The notes: generated from the letters alone by a model not told the origin. A stretch of 64,000 nucleotides of DNA from Aerococcus urinaeequi (GCF_001543205.1 NZ_CP014162.1:1240001-1304000); one strand, 5' to 3'. Positions 1-12,511 are shown, counted from the stretch's first letter. Numbers and translations are program-made.

Positions 1-336
1 AGAGTTCCTAAAACTCGTACCCATTATTGGGATAAAATGGGGCAACACTCCGTGGCTGGCTTCACTTTTAAAACCGCACACGTACCAGGGCATTCCCCAG
101 GATCCGTTGTATATATTTTTGAGGAAGACGGCTTTGTCGTTGCGGGCGATACCTTATTCAAAGGAACCATTGGTCGAACCGACTTAGACCACGGGGACCA
201 AGATACATTAATTACTGGTATCAAGCGTCATTTATTGACCCTGCCGGATGAAACCCAAGTTTTACCAGGGCATGGTGGCATTACAACGATTGGTCAGGAA
301 AAGGCGAATAATCCATTTTTACAAGACAATCTTTAA
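1..336 (+). CDS. MBL-fold metallo-hydrolase, glyoxalase II-like (5' truncated by window)
   Basis: The frame is open from base 1 to the TAA at 334-336, so the N-terminal half, including the HxHxDH zinc motif, lies outside the window. The remaining part is the C-terminal half of a small metallo-beta-lactamase-fold hydrolase: HVPGHSPGS supplies a zinc-ligand His, VVAGDTLF the bridging Asp and LPGHGG the last His. Firmicute relatives (YqgX type, about 210 residues) are called hydroxyacylglutathione-hydrolase-like, but the true thioester or ester substrate cannot be told from this fragment. The gene converges on the CBS/ACT gene and shares a bidirectional terminator with it. Confidence 0.85.
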   Translation, partial: RVPKTRTHYWDKMGQHSVAGFTFKTAHVPGHSPGSVVYIFEEDGFVVAGDTLFKGTIGRTDLDHGDQDTLITGIKRHLLTLPDETQVLPGHGGITTIGQEKANNPFLQDNL

Positions 337-365
337 AATAGAAATAATCATTATATAAGCAAAGA

Positions 366-415
366 GAAAACCTAGTCCAATGACGCCATTACGGTAGTCA
401 AAGGGCTAGGTTTTC
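366..415. terminator. bidirectional intrinsic terminator
   Basis: An inverted repeat (366-378 with 403-415, core AAAACCTAG/CTAGGTTTT, continued by a G-U and two G-C pairs) lies between two convergent genes. The T-run of each arm serves one strand. Confidence 0.8.
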
Positions 416-434
416 TTGTGTCTAAATGTACACC

Positions 435-1082
435 TTAGCTTAAGGCGATTGATTTGGTATTACCAACAGAAAGAATCTTATAATTCTTCCGTTCAATTCT
501 TGAGATAATTTTCTCAAGTGACTGATGTGAACAGTCACCTTTTAATGAAATGATGATATTGGATAGATCGGTTTTAGGATCAACGGTTGTGACAACCGTG
601 TTGATAGATGCAAAACGACCGATAATTCGTGATATCACTGCTAGTGCACCTTGATCTTCCTGGTTTGCTTGAATAGTTAAAACAAAACCATCTTCATCTA
701 GCGACCATGCCTTGAATAAACCACGTTCAAACGCACGGTGGGTTAGGATGCCATAGAAGGTATGGTCTTCATTCAAGACACTGATATAAGGTAAATCTCG
801 AATAGCAAAAATTGTTTGGAAAAGGGTTGAATTGTTATAGATGTATTTTGTCGCATTTTTTAGGTGATGGGTAACCGATACATCTAAAGACTCACCATTT
901 AATAGCCGTTTATAAATGTGTTGTCGGTAAATGTTTCCGCGATACATCGTTCCGGACTGACTTAAGATGGGTAAGGACCGGAAATTATTTTCTTTCATAA
1001 TGTCTAAGGCTTCTTGTAAAGTATTGGCCTCGGTGACATATTTAACGTCCTCACGCTTAATACTTAACTCGCGGATGTTCAT
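435..1082 (-). CDS. CBS-pair plus ACT domain protein (CbpA-like candidate c-di-AMP binder)
   Basis: A 215-residue cytoplasmic protein. Two CBS repeats occupy about residues 8-120 (first around TLQEALDIMKENNFRSLPI, second around YNNSTLFQTIFAIRDLPYI). An ACT-like domain follows at about 130-210 (GFVLTIQANQEDQGALAVIS). This CBS-CBS-ACT order is that of the Listeria CbpA family, which binds cyclic di-AMP; nucleotide binding here is inference. The start is supported by a GAGGT motif about 8 nt upstream and an extended -10 promoter on the minus strand at 1119-1127. It is a single-gene transcript. Confidence 0.75.
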   Translation of the reverse strand: MNIRELSIKREDVKYVTEANTLQEALDIMKENNFRSLPILSQSGTMYRGNIYRQHIYKRLLNGESLDVSVTHHLKNATKYIYNNSTLFQTIFAIRDLPYISVLNEDHTFYGILTHRAFERGLFKAWSLDEDGFVLTIQANQEDQGALAVISRIIGRFASINTVVTTVDPKTDLSNIIISLKGDCSHQSLEKIISRIERKNYKILSVGNTKSIALS

Positions 1083-1118
1083 ATGTATGACCTCGCTCTT
1101 TCATTGTATTCATAACTC

Positions 1119-1127
1119 ATTATATCA
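1119..1127 (-). promoter_or_regulatory. extended -10 promoter for the CBS/ACT gene
   Basis: The minus strand reads TGATATAAT (TGnTATAAT) about 40 nt before the start codon. No good -35 is visible, as is usual for extended -10 promoters. Confidence 0.5.
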
Positions 1128-1224
1128 TAAAAATGGCAAAATCATGCTAAAGATTATAGCAGGGTTAGAATATTGCAAAAAATGCGCAAAAACCAAAATA
1201 AAGTGAAAAAAATCTTTTAAAGGG

Positions 1225-1253
1225 GTTACATTTATTGAAATTCTTGTTATAAT
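1225..1253 (+). promoter_or_regulatory. sigma-A promoter of the GH3 gene
   Basis: GTTACA (1225-1230), 17 nt spacer, TATAAT (1248-1253). It gives a leader of about 70 nt that carries cre-like sites. Confidence 0.6.
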
Positions 1254-1272
1254 GATTTTGTTAATACACATC

Positions 1273-1307
1273 TGTAGACGTTTATAAGTATTAAGTAAGC
1301 GTTTACT
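1273..1307 (+). promoter_or_regulatory. two cre-like operator sites in the GH3 leader
   Basis: AGTAAGCGTTTACT at 1294-1307 matches the CcpA cre consensus TGNAARCGNWWWCA except for its two outermost symmetric bases. TGTAGACGTTTATA at 1273-1286 is a second, weaker match with two mismatches. Both lie downstream of the -10, a position where CcpA acts as a roadblock in known cases. Carbon catabolite repression of the glycosidase is inferred. Confidence 0.45.
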
Positions 1308-1331
1308 CATCTTGAAAGGGGAACATTTCAC

Positions 1332-3149
1332 ATGGCTAAAGTTGATTTAACTAAACAACCCTATAATTTAGACGCAGAAGGTGTCAAATGGGTTGAAGAT
1401 ACAATCGCAAATATGACAATTGACGAAAAAATTGGTCAATTATTCTTTAATATGGGTGCAAGTACTGAACCTGAATACTTAAAAGATGTATTAGATACTT
1501 ATCACATCTCAGGTGTACGTTACAACAAATCTAAAGCAGATGTTGTTTATGAACAAAATAAAGTATTACAAGGCCACTCTAAATACCCAGTATTAATCGC
1601 TGCGAACACTGAAGCTGGTGGTGACGGTGCTGCTAACGACGGTACTTATATCGGTCACGAAGTGAAAATTGCTGCTACTAACGACTCTAAATACGCTTAT
1701 GAAATGGGCCGTATTGCTGGTGTTGAAGCTGCTGCAATCGGATGTAACATGTCATTTGCACCAATCGTAGATATTACTGAAAACTGGAGAAACCCAATTA
1801 TCTCAGTACGTACTTGGTCAAACGACACAGAAAAAGTTTTAGAAAACTCATTAGCATACTTAAAAGGTATCTCAGAAGAAGGTATCCTTGCGACTGCTAA
1901 ACACTTCCCAGGTGATGGTAACGACGAACGTGACCACCATTTTTCATTTGCGACTAACCACTCAACATTAGAAGAATGGTTTGAATCATTTGGTAAAGTT
2001 TACAAAGGATTAATCGACGCAGGTTTACCAGCAATCATGGCTGGACACATTGGTTTACCTTCATATGTAGAAAAAGTAAACCCATCTGCTTCATTATCTG
2101 AGAAAAACTTACCAGCTACATTATCACGTGAGTTATTAACTGACTTATTAAAAGGTGAGTTAGGCTTTAACGGTGCGGTAATTACAGATGCTTCACACAT
2201 GGTTGCATTTACAAGTGCATTAAAACGTGAAGATGCACTACCAACTTCTATCGCTGCTGGTTGTGACATGTTCTTATTCTTCAACGATCCAGATGAAGAC
2301 TTTGCATGGATGAAAGCTGGTTACGAAAACGGTACGATCACTGACGAACGTCTAAACGATGCGATTTCTCGTACTTTAGGTTTACGTGCTAAACTAGGTT
2401 TACACAAAGTTGACCGTACTCAAATCTTAGCGCCTAAAGAAGAAGCGTTAGCTAAGATTGCTACTGACGAACATAAAGAAATGGCTCGCGAAGTTGCTGA
2501 CCAAGCGATTACTTTAGTTAAAAATGAACAACCAGATGTGTTCCCTGTAACACCTGAACGCTACAAGTCTGTATTATTAGTACTTAACGAAGGTGTTAAA
2601 GGTGGATTCGGTGCGATGATTGCTTCTAAAGAATCTCCAGTAGACATTATGAAAGCTAAAATGGAAGAACGTGGCTTTAACGTAACTGTTTGGGAATCAA
2701 CAGAAGAACGTATCATGAAGTTACCAGAAGCTGAACGTGCAGCAGCGATTGCTAACGTTTATGCTCAAAAACAACCAATTGCTAAATTAACAAACCAATA
2801 TGATTTAGTAATTAACTTAGCTAAGATTGCTGCAGGTACAGTACAACGTGTTGCATGGCCAGCATCTAAAGGTACACCGGATATTCCATTCTACGTAAAC
2901 GAAATTCCTACAATTTACGTATCAGTGAACCATCCATTTGCATTGGCAGATGTGCCTCAAGTACAAACTTACATCAATGCTTACGATGATAAAGAATTCA
3001 ACTTAGAAATCTTGTTAGACAAATTGATGGAAGGTCCTGAAGCATTCAAGGGTGTTGACCCAGTGGATTCTTACACAGGATTTGACGATACACGTTACTC
3101 AGCTGCAGATGTATACGCAAACCGTATCAACCCAGCTAAAACTAAATAA
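1332..3149 (+). CDS. glycoside hydrolase family 3, NagZ-like beta-N-acetylhexosaminidase
   Basis: A 605-residue protein with no signal peptide, so probably intracellular. The GH3 TIM-barrel domain covers about residues 20-360 and carries AKHFPGDGNDERDHH at 189-203. This is the NagZ-type loop that places an Asp/His dyad (D201, H203) as general acid/base. VITDASHM at 283-290 holds D286 as the expected nucleophile. The C-terminal 200 residues form a second alpha/beta domain. Family knowledge suggests hydrolysis of terminal beta-GlcNAc in muropeptide or chitooligosaccharide salvage; the exact substrate is inferred. AAGGGG stands about 10 nt before the ATG. It is monocistronic, with a promoter at 1225 and a terminator at 3176. 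Cre-like sites in the leader suggest catabolite control. Confidence 0.85.
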   Translation: MAKVDLTKQPYNLDAEGVKWVEDTIANMTIDEKIGQLFFNMGASTEPEYLKDVLDTYHISGVRYNKSKADVVYEQNKVLQGHSKYPVLIAANTEAGGDGAANDGTYIGHEVKIAATNDSKYAYEMGRIAGVEAAAIGCNMSFAPIVDITENWRNPIISVRTWSNDTEKVLENSLAYLKGISEEGILATAKHFPGDGNDERDHHFSFATNHSTLEEWFESFGKVYKGLIDAGLPAIMAGHIGLPSYVEKVNPSASLSEKNLPATLSRELLTDLLKGELGFNGAVITDASHMVAFTSALKREDALPTSIAAGCDMFLFFNDPDEDFAWMKAGYENGTITDERLNDAISRTLGLRAKLGLHKVDRTQILAPKEEALAKIATDEHKEMAREVADQAITLVKNEQPDVFPVTPERYKSVLLVLNEGVKGGFGAMIASKESPVDIMKAKMEERGFNVTVWESTEERIMKLPEAERAAAIANVYAQKQPIAKLTNQYDLVINLAKIAAGTVQRVAWPASKGTPDIPFYVNEIPTIYVSVNHPFALADVPQVQTYINAYDDKEFNLEILLDKLMEGPEAFKGVDPVDSYTGFDDTRYSAADVYANRINPAKTK

Positions 3150-3175
3150 TAATCATACAAATCTTTAAAATGTTT

Positions 3176-3204
3176 AAGGCCTGCCTGCGTGTGGGGCCTT
3201 TTTT
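3176..3204 (+). terminator. intrinsic terminator after the GH3 gene
   Basis: AAGGCC (3176-3181) pairs with GGCCTT (3195-3200) and is followed by a T-run. The rest of the gap to 3361 shows no gene that I can support. Confidence 0.75.
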
Positions 3205-3361
3205 GATTAAACAGAATTAGAATCTGTAAAAAGTGAGGGGATGTTTCTTTTCTATACACTTCTTTGGTTTGTTGGGTTTGGTCTTTTTGCAAAAGAGTTA
3301 GTCCAAAAGTTTGAAAACAGGATGAGGTCGGCAATCTATACCCATACTTATAAGTTGAATC

Positions 3362-3390
3362 TTGCCTTTTAAACCTAAGGGTTGTATACT
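3362..3390 (+). promoter_or_regulatory. sigma-A promoter of the CorC/HlyC gene
   Basis: TTGCCT (3362-3367), 17 nt, TATACT (3385-3390), about 50 nt before the start codon. Confidence 0.65.
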
Positions 3391-3439
3391 AAAATCAGAT
3401 TATTGTACATACATATAACAAAGGAGAGAATTCGACATT

Positions 3440-4786
3440 ATGGGAGATCCTGGGGCCTCAAACGTAGGTGGACAGATATTACTAATTATTATTTTAACAT
3501 TGGTGAATGCCTTCCTGGCAGGGGCTGAAATGGCCTTTGTATCGGTGAACCATTCAAAACTAGAAACCATGGCAGAAGAAGGAGACGTAAAATCCCAAAA
3601 AGTATTGAAACTTCTTGAAAACTCTGATGATTTCTTATCAACGATTCAAGTAGGGATTACTTTTGCTGGTTTCTTCTCGTCTGCAGCGGCGTCTACTACC
3701 TTCGTTTCTTATTTAGAACCGTATCTATCTGGTGTTCCAGCAGGTGAGACAATTGCTACAGCAGCTGTAACCATAATCTTGTCATACTTTACATTGGTAT
3801 TAGGTGAGTTATATCCAAAACAATTAGCTTTACAAGTACCTGAATCGTATGCACGACAATCAGCTGGCATTATTTCTGTGTTAAAAACATTCTTCAAACC
3901 TTTCGTATGGTTGCTAACAGCATCAACAAATGTATTGAAGAAAATCACTCCACTCGAGTTTTCTGAAGACAGCCAACAATTTACTCGTGAAGAAATTCAA
4001 GGGATTATTAATTCCTCACGTCGTGAAGGTGTGATTGATAGTGACGAGTTCCAAATGATGCAAGGTGTATTATCTTTGGATACTAAATTGGCTAGAGAGG
4101 TAATGACACCTCGTACAGACACCTTTATGGTAGACATCGAAGATGACAGCCAAGAAATCGTAAACGAAATTTTAAGCTCACAATATTCTCGTGTGCCAGT
4201 CTTTAAAGATGATAAAGATGACATTGTTGGGATTATCCATACAAAAGATATTTTACGTGAAGCGCGTAAAGTAGGTTTTGAAAACATCGAAATCACCAAC
4301 GTTGTTAAACCAGCTTTCTTTGCACCGGAAACAAGCTTTATTGATGATTTATTATTCGACTTTAAGAAAAACCACCAACATCTAGCCATCATCAAAGATG
4401 AATATAATGGTGTAGTTGGCTTAGTTACCCTAGAAGACTTAATCGAAGAAATCGTCGGTGACATTGAAGATGAGTATGATGAAATTTCACATCTTTACAA
4501 ACGTATCAATGAAACTACTTACATCATCAACGGGATTATGCCAATCGATAAGTTCAACCAATTATTTAAAACAAGCGTAGAATCCGATGAGTCAGATACC
4601 ATTGCAGGTTACATGATTGAAATTCTAGGTTACTTCCCTGAAGACCGAGCAGAAGAAGTGATCCGAATCGAAAATTATAAGCTAATGACCACTGCAGTTG
4701 AAAACGGGCGTATCCGTGGTATCCAAGTTAAGAAGTTGGATATCGATGAATTAGCTGAAGAAGAAGTAGAAGAAGAAAATAAATAG
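3440..4786 (+). CDS. hemolysin/CorC (CNNM) family membrane protein with CBS pair
   Basis: A 448-residue integral membrane protein. The N-terminal CNNM/DUF21 transmembrane domain (about residues 8-190) starts with a helix ending in VNAFLAGAEMAFVSVNHSKL, the usual family opening. A CBS pair follows (about 205-330), with the family motif EVMTPRTD before it and GVVGLVTLEDLIEEIVGDI at its end. A CorC/HlyC transporter-associated domain (about 345-430) and an acidic tail complete it. Relatives take part in Mg2+ or other divalent cation efflux; the hemolysin name is historical. AAGGAGAG lies 9 nt before the ATG. Confidence 0.9.
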   Translation: MGDPGASNVGGQILLIIILTLVNAFLAGAEMAFVSVNHSKLETMAEEGDVKSQKVLKLLENSDDFLSTIQVGITFAGFFSSAAASTTFVSYLEPYLSGVPAGETIATAAVTIILSYFTLVLGELYPKQLALQVPESYARQSAGIISVLKTFFKPFVWLLTASTNVLKKITPLEFSEDSQQFTREEIQGIINSSRREGVIDSDEFQMMQGVLSLDTKLAREVMTPRTDTFMVDIEDDSQEIVNEILSSQYSRVPVFKDDKDDIVGIIHTKDILREARKVGFENIEITNVVKPAFFAPETSFIDDLLFDFKKNHQHLAIIKDEYNGVVGLVTLEDLIEEIVGDIEDEYDEISHLYKRINETTYIINGIMPIDKFNQLFKTSVESDESDTIAGYMIEILGYFPEDRAEEVIRIENYKLMTTAVENGRIRGIQVKKLDIDELAEEEVEEENK

Positions 4787-4790
4787 CATT

Positions 4791-4820
4791 AAAAAGTTCG
4801 GAATCTTTCCGGACTTTTTT
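4791..4820 (+). terminator. intrinsic terminator between corC-like and methyltransferase genes
   Basis: AAAAAGTTCGG pairs with CCGGACTTTTT (one G-U pair) around a 7-nt loop and ends in six T. The next start codon is only 17 nt beyond the T-run, so there is no room for a separate promoter. Confidence 0.75.
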
Positions 4821-4837
4821 CAACTAAAGGAGTAAAT

Positions 4838-5581
4838 ATGACTGAATCAAACGAAGTAAATGAGACTAAAGAAAAAGTATTACAAAATGAAATGATGGAC
4901 CGCCCAGTAGTAGAAGCAGGCGTATTGAACTTCATGCGTACTGAACAGAACGACTTTCCAGCACCATTAAAAGAATTAGAAGATTACGCCCATGAAAACC
5001 GCGTACCAGTAATTCCTCATGAAACAGCAGTTTTCTTAGACTTTCTATTAAGTATTAAACAACCAAAGAAAATTCTAGAAATCGGTATGGCCATCGGATT
5101 CTCTGGATCACTAATGGTTTATGGCCATCCTGAAAGAAGCTTAGATACCATTGATCGTTATGACAAAATGATTGGTGCTGCTAAAATCAATTTTGAAAAA
5201 TTAGGTGTATCAGACCAAGTGACTATCCATGAAGGTGACGCCAAAGATATATTGCCAACTCTAGAAGCTAAATATGACTTTGCCTTATTAGATTCAGCGA
5301 AAGCAAAATACTTCGACTTTTTCCCGTTAATCATGGACCGACTAGAAGTTGGCGGCATTTTGATGATTGACGATATTTTCCAAGGCGGTACAGTCTTTAA
5401 TGAATTGGATACCATTCCAAAACGTGTGCGGAAAATCCATAAAAAATTAAATCTACTTTTAGAAGAAGTGGTGGGTCATCCAAACTTAAAAACCTCTGTC
5501 CTACCTCTAGGTGATGGAGTCTTACTTGTAGAGAAAATTGATGATACAGATTTCTCCTACTTGTTAGAGAAAAACTTCTAG
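4838..5581 (+). CDS. class I SAM-dependent O-methyltransferase (TrmR/YrrM-like)
   Basis: A 247-residue Rossmann-fold methyltransferase of the catechol-O-methyltransferase-like family (PF01596). SAM motif I is KILEIGMAIGFSG (about 78-90); YDFALLDSAKAKY is the post-II acidic/metal region and GGILMIDDIFQGG the next strand and loop. Firmicute members in this family include TrmR (YrrM), which methylates 5-hydroxyuridine at tRNA wobble position 34; that specific role is likely but inferred. The SD AAAGGAG sits directly after the upstream terminator, so expression probably comes from read-through. Confidence 0.8.
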   Translation: MTESNEVNETKEKVLQNEMMDRPVVEAGVLNFMRTEQNDFPAPLKELEDYAHENRVPVIPHETAVFLDFLLSIKQPKKILEIGMAIGFSGSLMVYGHPERSLDTIDRYDKMIGAAKINFEKLGVSDQVTIHEGDAKDILPTLEAKYDFALLDSAKAKYFDFFPLIMDRLEVGGILMIDDIFQGGTVFNELDTIPKRVRKIHKKLNLLLEEVVGHPNLKTSVLPLGDGVLLVEKIDDTDFSYLLEKNF

Positions 5582-5601
5582 GGAAAATATAGATAGAAAA
5601 C

Positions 5602-5629
5602 AAGTCGTGGAGGGAACTTCACGGCTTTT
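5602..5629 (+). terminator. intrinsic terminator after the methyltransferase
   Basis: AAGTCGTG (5602-5609) pairs with CACGGCTT (5620-5627, one G-U) and is followed by TTTCTCTT. It is weaker than its neighbours. Confidence 0.6.
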
Positions 5630-5686
5630 CTCTTAACTTGAATTTTGAGAAGGAAAAATAAGTTAAATATTTTTAATCCGAAACCA

Positions 5687-5715
5687 TTGACTTTGATAGA
5701 ATAGGGTGATAATAT
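5687..5715 (+). promoter_or_regulatory. rrn promoter-like site P1
   Basis: TTGACT (5687-5692), 17 nt, TAATAT (5710-5715). It is the most upstream of four sites at 84/83/82-bp intervals. An inverted repeat CCAATAG/CTATTGG (5722-5728 with 5754-5760) separates it from P2. Confidence 0.5.
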
Positions 5716-5770
5716 AAATATCCAATAGCGGAGACGACATCGTGCGTTAAATACTATTGGGGAATAATTA

Positions 5771-5799
5771 TTGACTTGGTTCTAAACTTGAGTTAATAT
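5771..5799 (+). promoter_or_regulatory. rrn promoter-like site P2
   Basis: TTGACT (5771-5776), 17 nt, TAATAT (5794-5799). Both hexamers are identical to those of P1. Confidence 0.55.
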
Positions 5800-5853
5800 A
5801 CATAAGTTGCTTGTTGAGGGCGACAAGATGAAAAAAGAAATTTTAAATTCTTG

Positions 5854-5883
5854 TTGACAATAACTCAAGTCAAGTGATATGAT
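5854..5883 (+). promoter_or_regulatory. rrn promoter P3
   Basis: Consensus TTGACA (5854-5859), 18 nt, TATGAT (5878-5883). It shares the decamer GATATGATAT with P4. Confidence 0.75.
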
Positions 5884-5935
5884 ATTCAAGTCGTCAAAAC
5901 AAGATTGTTTGTATAAAGCAACAAAAAACTTTTTG

Positions 5936-5965
5936 TTGACAAACGTCGTATGAAGATGATATGAT
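5936..5965 (+). promoter_or_regulatory. rrn promoter P4
   Basis: Consensus TTGACA (5936-5941), 18 nt, TATGAT (5960-5965). It lies closest to the rRNA and is followed by a GTTGC/GCAAC hairpin and boxA, as in other Firmicute rrn leaders. Confidence 0.8.
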
Positions 5966-5997
5966 ATATGAGTTGCTAATAAAGCAACGAGATAGAC

Positions 5998-6020
5998 CTT
6001 TGAAAACTGAACAAAGAAGA
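5998..6020 (+). promoter_or_regulatory. rrn leader boxA and 16S processing stem (5' arm)
   Basis: CTTTGAAAACTGAACA (5998-6013) matches the boxA antitermination element of Firmicute rrn operons. Bases 6001-6020 are complementary, with two wobble positions, to 7713-7732 behind the 16S gene, giving the usual RNase III-type stalk. Confidence 0.7.
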
Positions 6021-6128
6021 CAAACCAAAAATTGTGTATGGAATCATTTGATTCCAACAATTAAAAGTAGTGAGAACTACTATAAATAAGTCAGCAAACT
6101 TTAATGAGCAATCAAGCTCATGAAAATC

Positions 6129-7684
<1,556 letters not shown>

Positions 7685-7712
7685 AATATAACGGAAACAC
7701 AATGTGTTTGAC

Positions 7713-7776
7713 TCTTCTTTGTTTAGTTTTGAGAGATTTATCTCTCTTGTATATATTTTGTTCTTTGAAAACTGAA
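7713..7776 (+). promoter_or_regulatory. 16S processing stem (3' arm) and spacer boxA
   Basis: Bases 7713-7732 pair with the leader at 6001-6020. A second boxA, GTTCTTTGAAAACTGAA, is at 7760-7776. The 16S-23S spacer (7681-7913) contains no tRNA gene. Its 3' end (ATCATACAACTT near 7896) can pair with the region behind the 23S gene (AAGATTGTATGAT near 10826) to form the 23S stalk. Confidence 0.65.
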
Positions 7777-7913
7777 TACTGTAAGTAATAAACCTCTTAT
7801 TTAATTATTTTCTACCAGGAGATAATTAATATAAGAAATTCCAATTTTACCAAGAGTAAAAAACCAATAAAAGTAAGCAAATTACTTTTCGCGAATCATA
7901 CAACTTAACCAAT

Positions 7914-10816
<2,903 letters not shown>

Positions 10817-10895
10817 ATGGATATAAGATTGTATGATGGAATGGTAGACGACTTACAGATTCAGTTTTGAGCGAACAAAAGCTCATATAAATATT

Positions 10896-11012
10896 GTGTG
10901 GTAATGATGGCAAGAAGGACACACCTGTTCCCATCTCGAACACAGAAGTTAAGCTTCTTAGCGCCGAATGTAGTTGGGGGTTTCCCCCTGTGAGACTAGG
11001 ACGTTGCCATGC
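10896..11012 (+). rRNA. rrf: 5S ribosomal RNA
   Basis: About 117 nt. It contains the conserved CCCATCTCGAACACAGAAGTT segment and AGCGCCGAATGTAGTTGGGG. The 5' end (GUGUGGUAAU) pairs with the 3' end (GUUGCCAUGC) to close helix I. Confidence 0.95.
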
Positions 11013-11018
11013 AAGATG

Positions 11019-11051
11019 AAAAAACCAGTAGCTTTGGCTGCTGGTTTTTTT
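11019..11051 (+). terminator. rrn operon terminator
   Basis: AAAAAACCAGTAGC pairs with GCTGCTGGTTTTTT (one G-U pair) with a tight loop and a run of seven T. No tRNA cluster follows the 5S gene. Confidence 0.9.
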
Positions 11052-11076
11052 GTGGTTGTTTTCAAAAAAGGAAGGT

Positions 11077-11901
11077 TTAAACGTACTTTATAAACATGGC
11101 GTGGTCGATTTCTAGGTAGAGGTTGTTATGACGCCATTCGCGTTCATAGCCGAGACTATTACTGATAAAATGTTGATTGCCTTGCTTTATTTGGTGTCTG
11201 ATGTGAACGTGTCCCATGATTGATTGCTTGATTGGGTAATCTTGATAGAAGGGTAAGTAGTCGTCGGTTGCGATATAAGCATTGAAGAAGTCGAACACCC
11301 GGTGTGGCATGGGAATAGTAAACTCAGGAATGGTGATGACATGGGTCAGAAGAATGATGTTTTTGGGTTGATGGTCTGCCATGACTTGATCTAAGGTTTC
11401 TTTGGTTTCCTGAGCGAATTGCTTAGAGACTTCTTTGTCAGTTGCTTGCCAATCTAGCCGGACTTTGTCTTGCCAGGTGACGAGTTTGTGACGGCCGGTC
11501 TCTAACTTTTCTTTTGTAAAGGCTGGATCATGGTAGGCATGGTTGTACCAACCTGTATGACCGACAACCGCAGTATCGTTGCCCACTATCAATGCTTTGT
11601 TTAACATACTTTGTGGGTGACTTTTAAAGGTATCGTGGATAGTCAATGTATGTTTTTTGGCCGACTTTGCTTCCCAGTAATCATGGTTACCTGGTATAAA
11701 ATAAATCTTAGCGCCGGATTGAGCTTGTAATTTTTCCACAAATGCAATGGTCTTCTCGTAATGGTTAGAGATGTCACCGCCGATAAAGACTTCGTCTAGT
11801 GCTTGGTCGTTGATGTAGGCGGATAGGGTATGAAGAAAGTCTGTTTCTTGTAGGGTCTTACTGCGGTCGATATGTATATCTGATATAAATCCTAGTTTCA
11901 T
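11077..11901 (-). CDS. metallophosphoesterase (calcineurin-like)
   Basis: A 274-residue predicted cytoplasmic phosphoesterase. Metal-binding blocks in order: SDIHID (D-x-H), IGGDISN, PGNHDYWE, LLTHV and GHVHIR. Lactic acid bacteria carry an uncharacterised family of this type; the substrate is unknown. I chose the ATG at 11899-11901 because AAGGGTG precedes it by about 6 nt and a minus-strand extended -10 (TGGTAGAAT, 11933-11941) would put the transcript start after the more distant in-frame ATG at 11988. That longer form would add 29 residues unlike the family. It is divergent from the thioredoxin-fold gene. Confidence 0.8.
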   Translation of the reverse strand: MKLGFISDIHIDRSKTLQETDFLHTLSAYINDQALDEVFIGGDISNHYEKTIAFVEKLQAQSGAKIYFIPGNHDYWEAKSAKKHTLTIHDTFKSHPQSMLNKALIVGNDTAVVGHTGWYNHAYHDPAFTKEKLETGRHKLVTWQDKVRLDWQATDKEVSKQFAQETKETLDQVMADHQPKNIILLTHVITIPEFTIPMPHRVFDFFNAYIATDDYLPFYQDYPIKQSIMGHVHIRHQIKQGNQHFISNSLGYEREWRHNNLYLEIDHAMFIKYV

Positions 11902-11964
11902 TTGTTTCACCCTTATTCTTGGAATCAACTCTATTCTACCATATGGCTTGAGAATGCATATTAA

Positions 11965-11993
11965 TTGAATTTCTGCGGTCGAAAGCATACCAT
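11965..11993 (+). promoter_or_regulatory. promoter of the thioredoxin-fold gene
   Basis: TTGAAT (11965-11970), 17 nt, TACCAT (11988-11993), 33 nt before the ATG. Confidence 0.45.
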
Positions 11994-12026
11994 GAGTTTA
12001 TAGACAAAAACTAGGAGGTATTATAT

Positions 12027-12407
12027 ATGGTAGACAATATTCAACCATTCACACAAGATGAATTTGAGAAAGAGATTAAGGATTTTCAAGAGATTACAGC
12101 AAATGTGGCGAAAGGGTTCTTAGAAGAAGACGAGGCTAAATTGGTATTTATTGGTCGTCCTACTTGTCCTTTCTGTCGTAAATATTTACCAAAATTAATC
12201 CAAGCCTTAGGCGATGATGTAAGCAGTACATACTATTTAAATTCTGAAGAAATAGCAACTGATGATGCTTTATCTGACTTCCGTTTTGAAGTGGGCGCTA
12301 AAACTGTACCTTCATTAGTTTACGTTGGTGGAGACGGTAAATTTAAAAACTTAAATGCGGATTCTTCAAATTCTGTAGCGGAAATTACGCAAGCTATTAA
12401 AGGGTAA
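12027..12407 (+). CDS. thioredoxin-fold protein, bacteriocin-accessory (PedC/BrcD-like) type
   Basis: A 126-residue cytoplasmic protein with a thioredoxin-like CPFC active site at 47-50 (FIGRPTCPFCRKYLPKL) and the cis-proline loop KTVPSL at 92-97. Short proteins with this layout in lactic acid bacteria are annotated as bacteriocin transport accessory proteins. No bacteriocin genes are near, so a general thiol/disulfide role is at least as likely. TAGGAGG precedes the ATG by about 9 nt. A hairpin at 12425-12450 (GTTTAG/CTAAAC) without a T-run may mark the 3' end. Confidence 0.75.
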   Translation: MVDNIQPFTQDEFEKEIKDFQEITANVAKGFLEEDEAKLVFIGRPTCPFCRKYLPKLIQALGDDVSSTYYLNSEEIATDDALSDFRFEVGAKTVPSLVYVGGDGKFKNLNADSSNSVAEITQAIKG

Positions 12408-12482
12408 TGCCAGGTTAAAGGCAAGTTTAGTAAATATATCTTTGCTAAACCCTTAAGAAAGGTTTAAAGCGCATGAAATCGT

Positions 12483-12511
12483 TTGAATATATCTATATTT
12501 TTCTTTAGACT
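12483..12511 (+). promoter_or_regulatory. promoter of the secreted Ser/Thr/Glu-rich gene
   Basis: TTGAAT (12483-12488), 17 nt, TAGACT (12506-12511). Confidence 0.5.

Noticed and set aside
11902-11988. 29-residue N-terminal extension of the metallophosphoesterase
   Set aside because: Upstream of the likely transcription start, no SD, and not family-like; the internal ATG with AAGGGTG is preferred.
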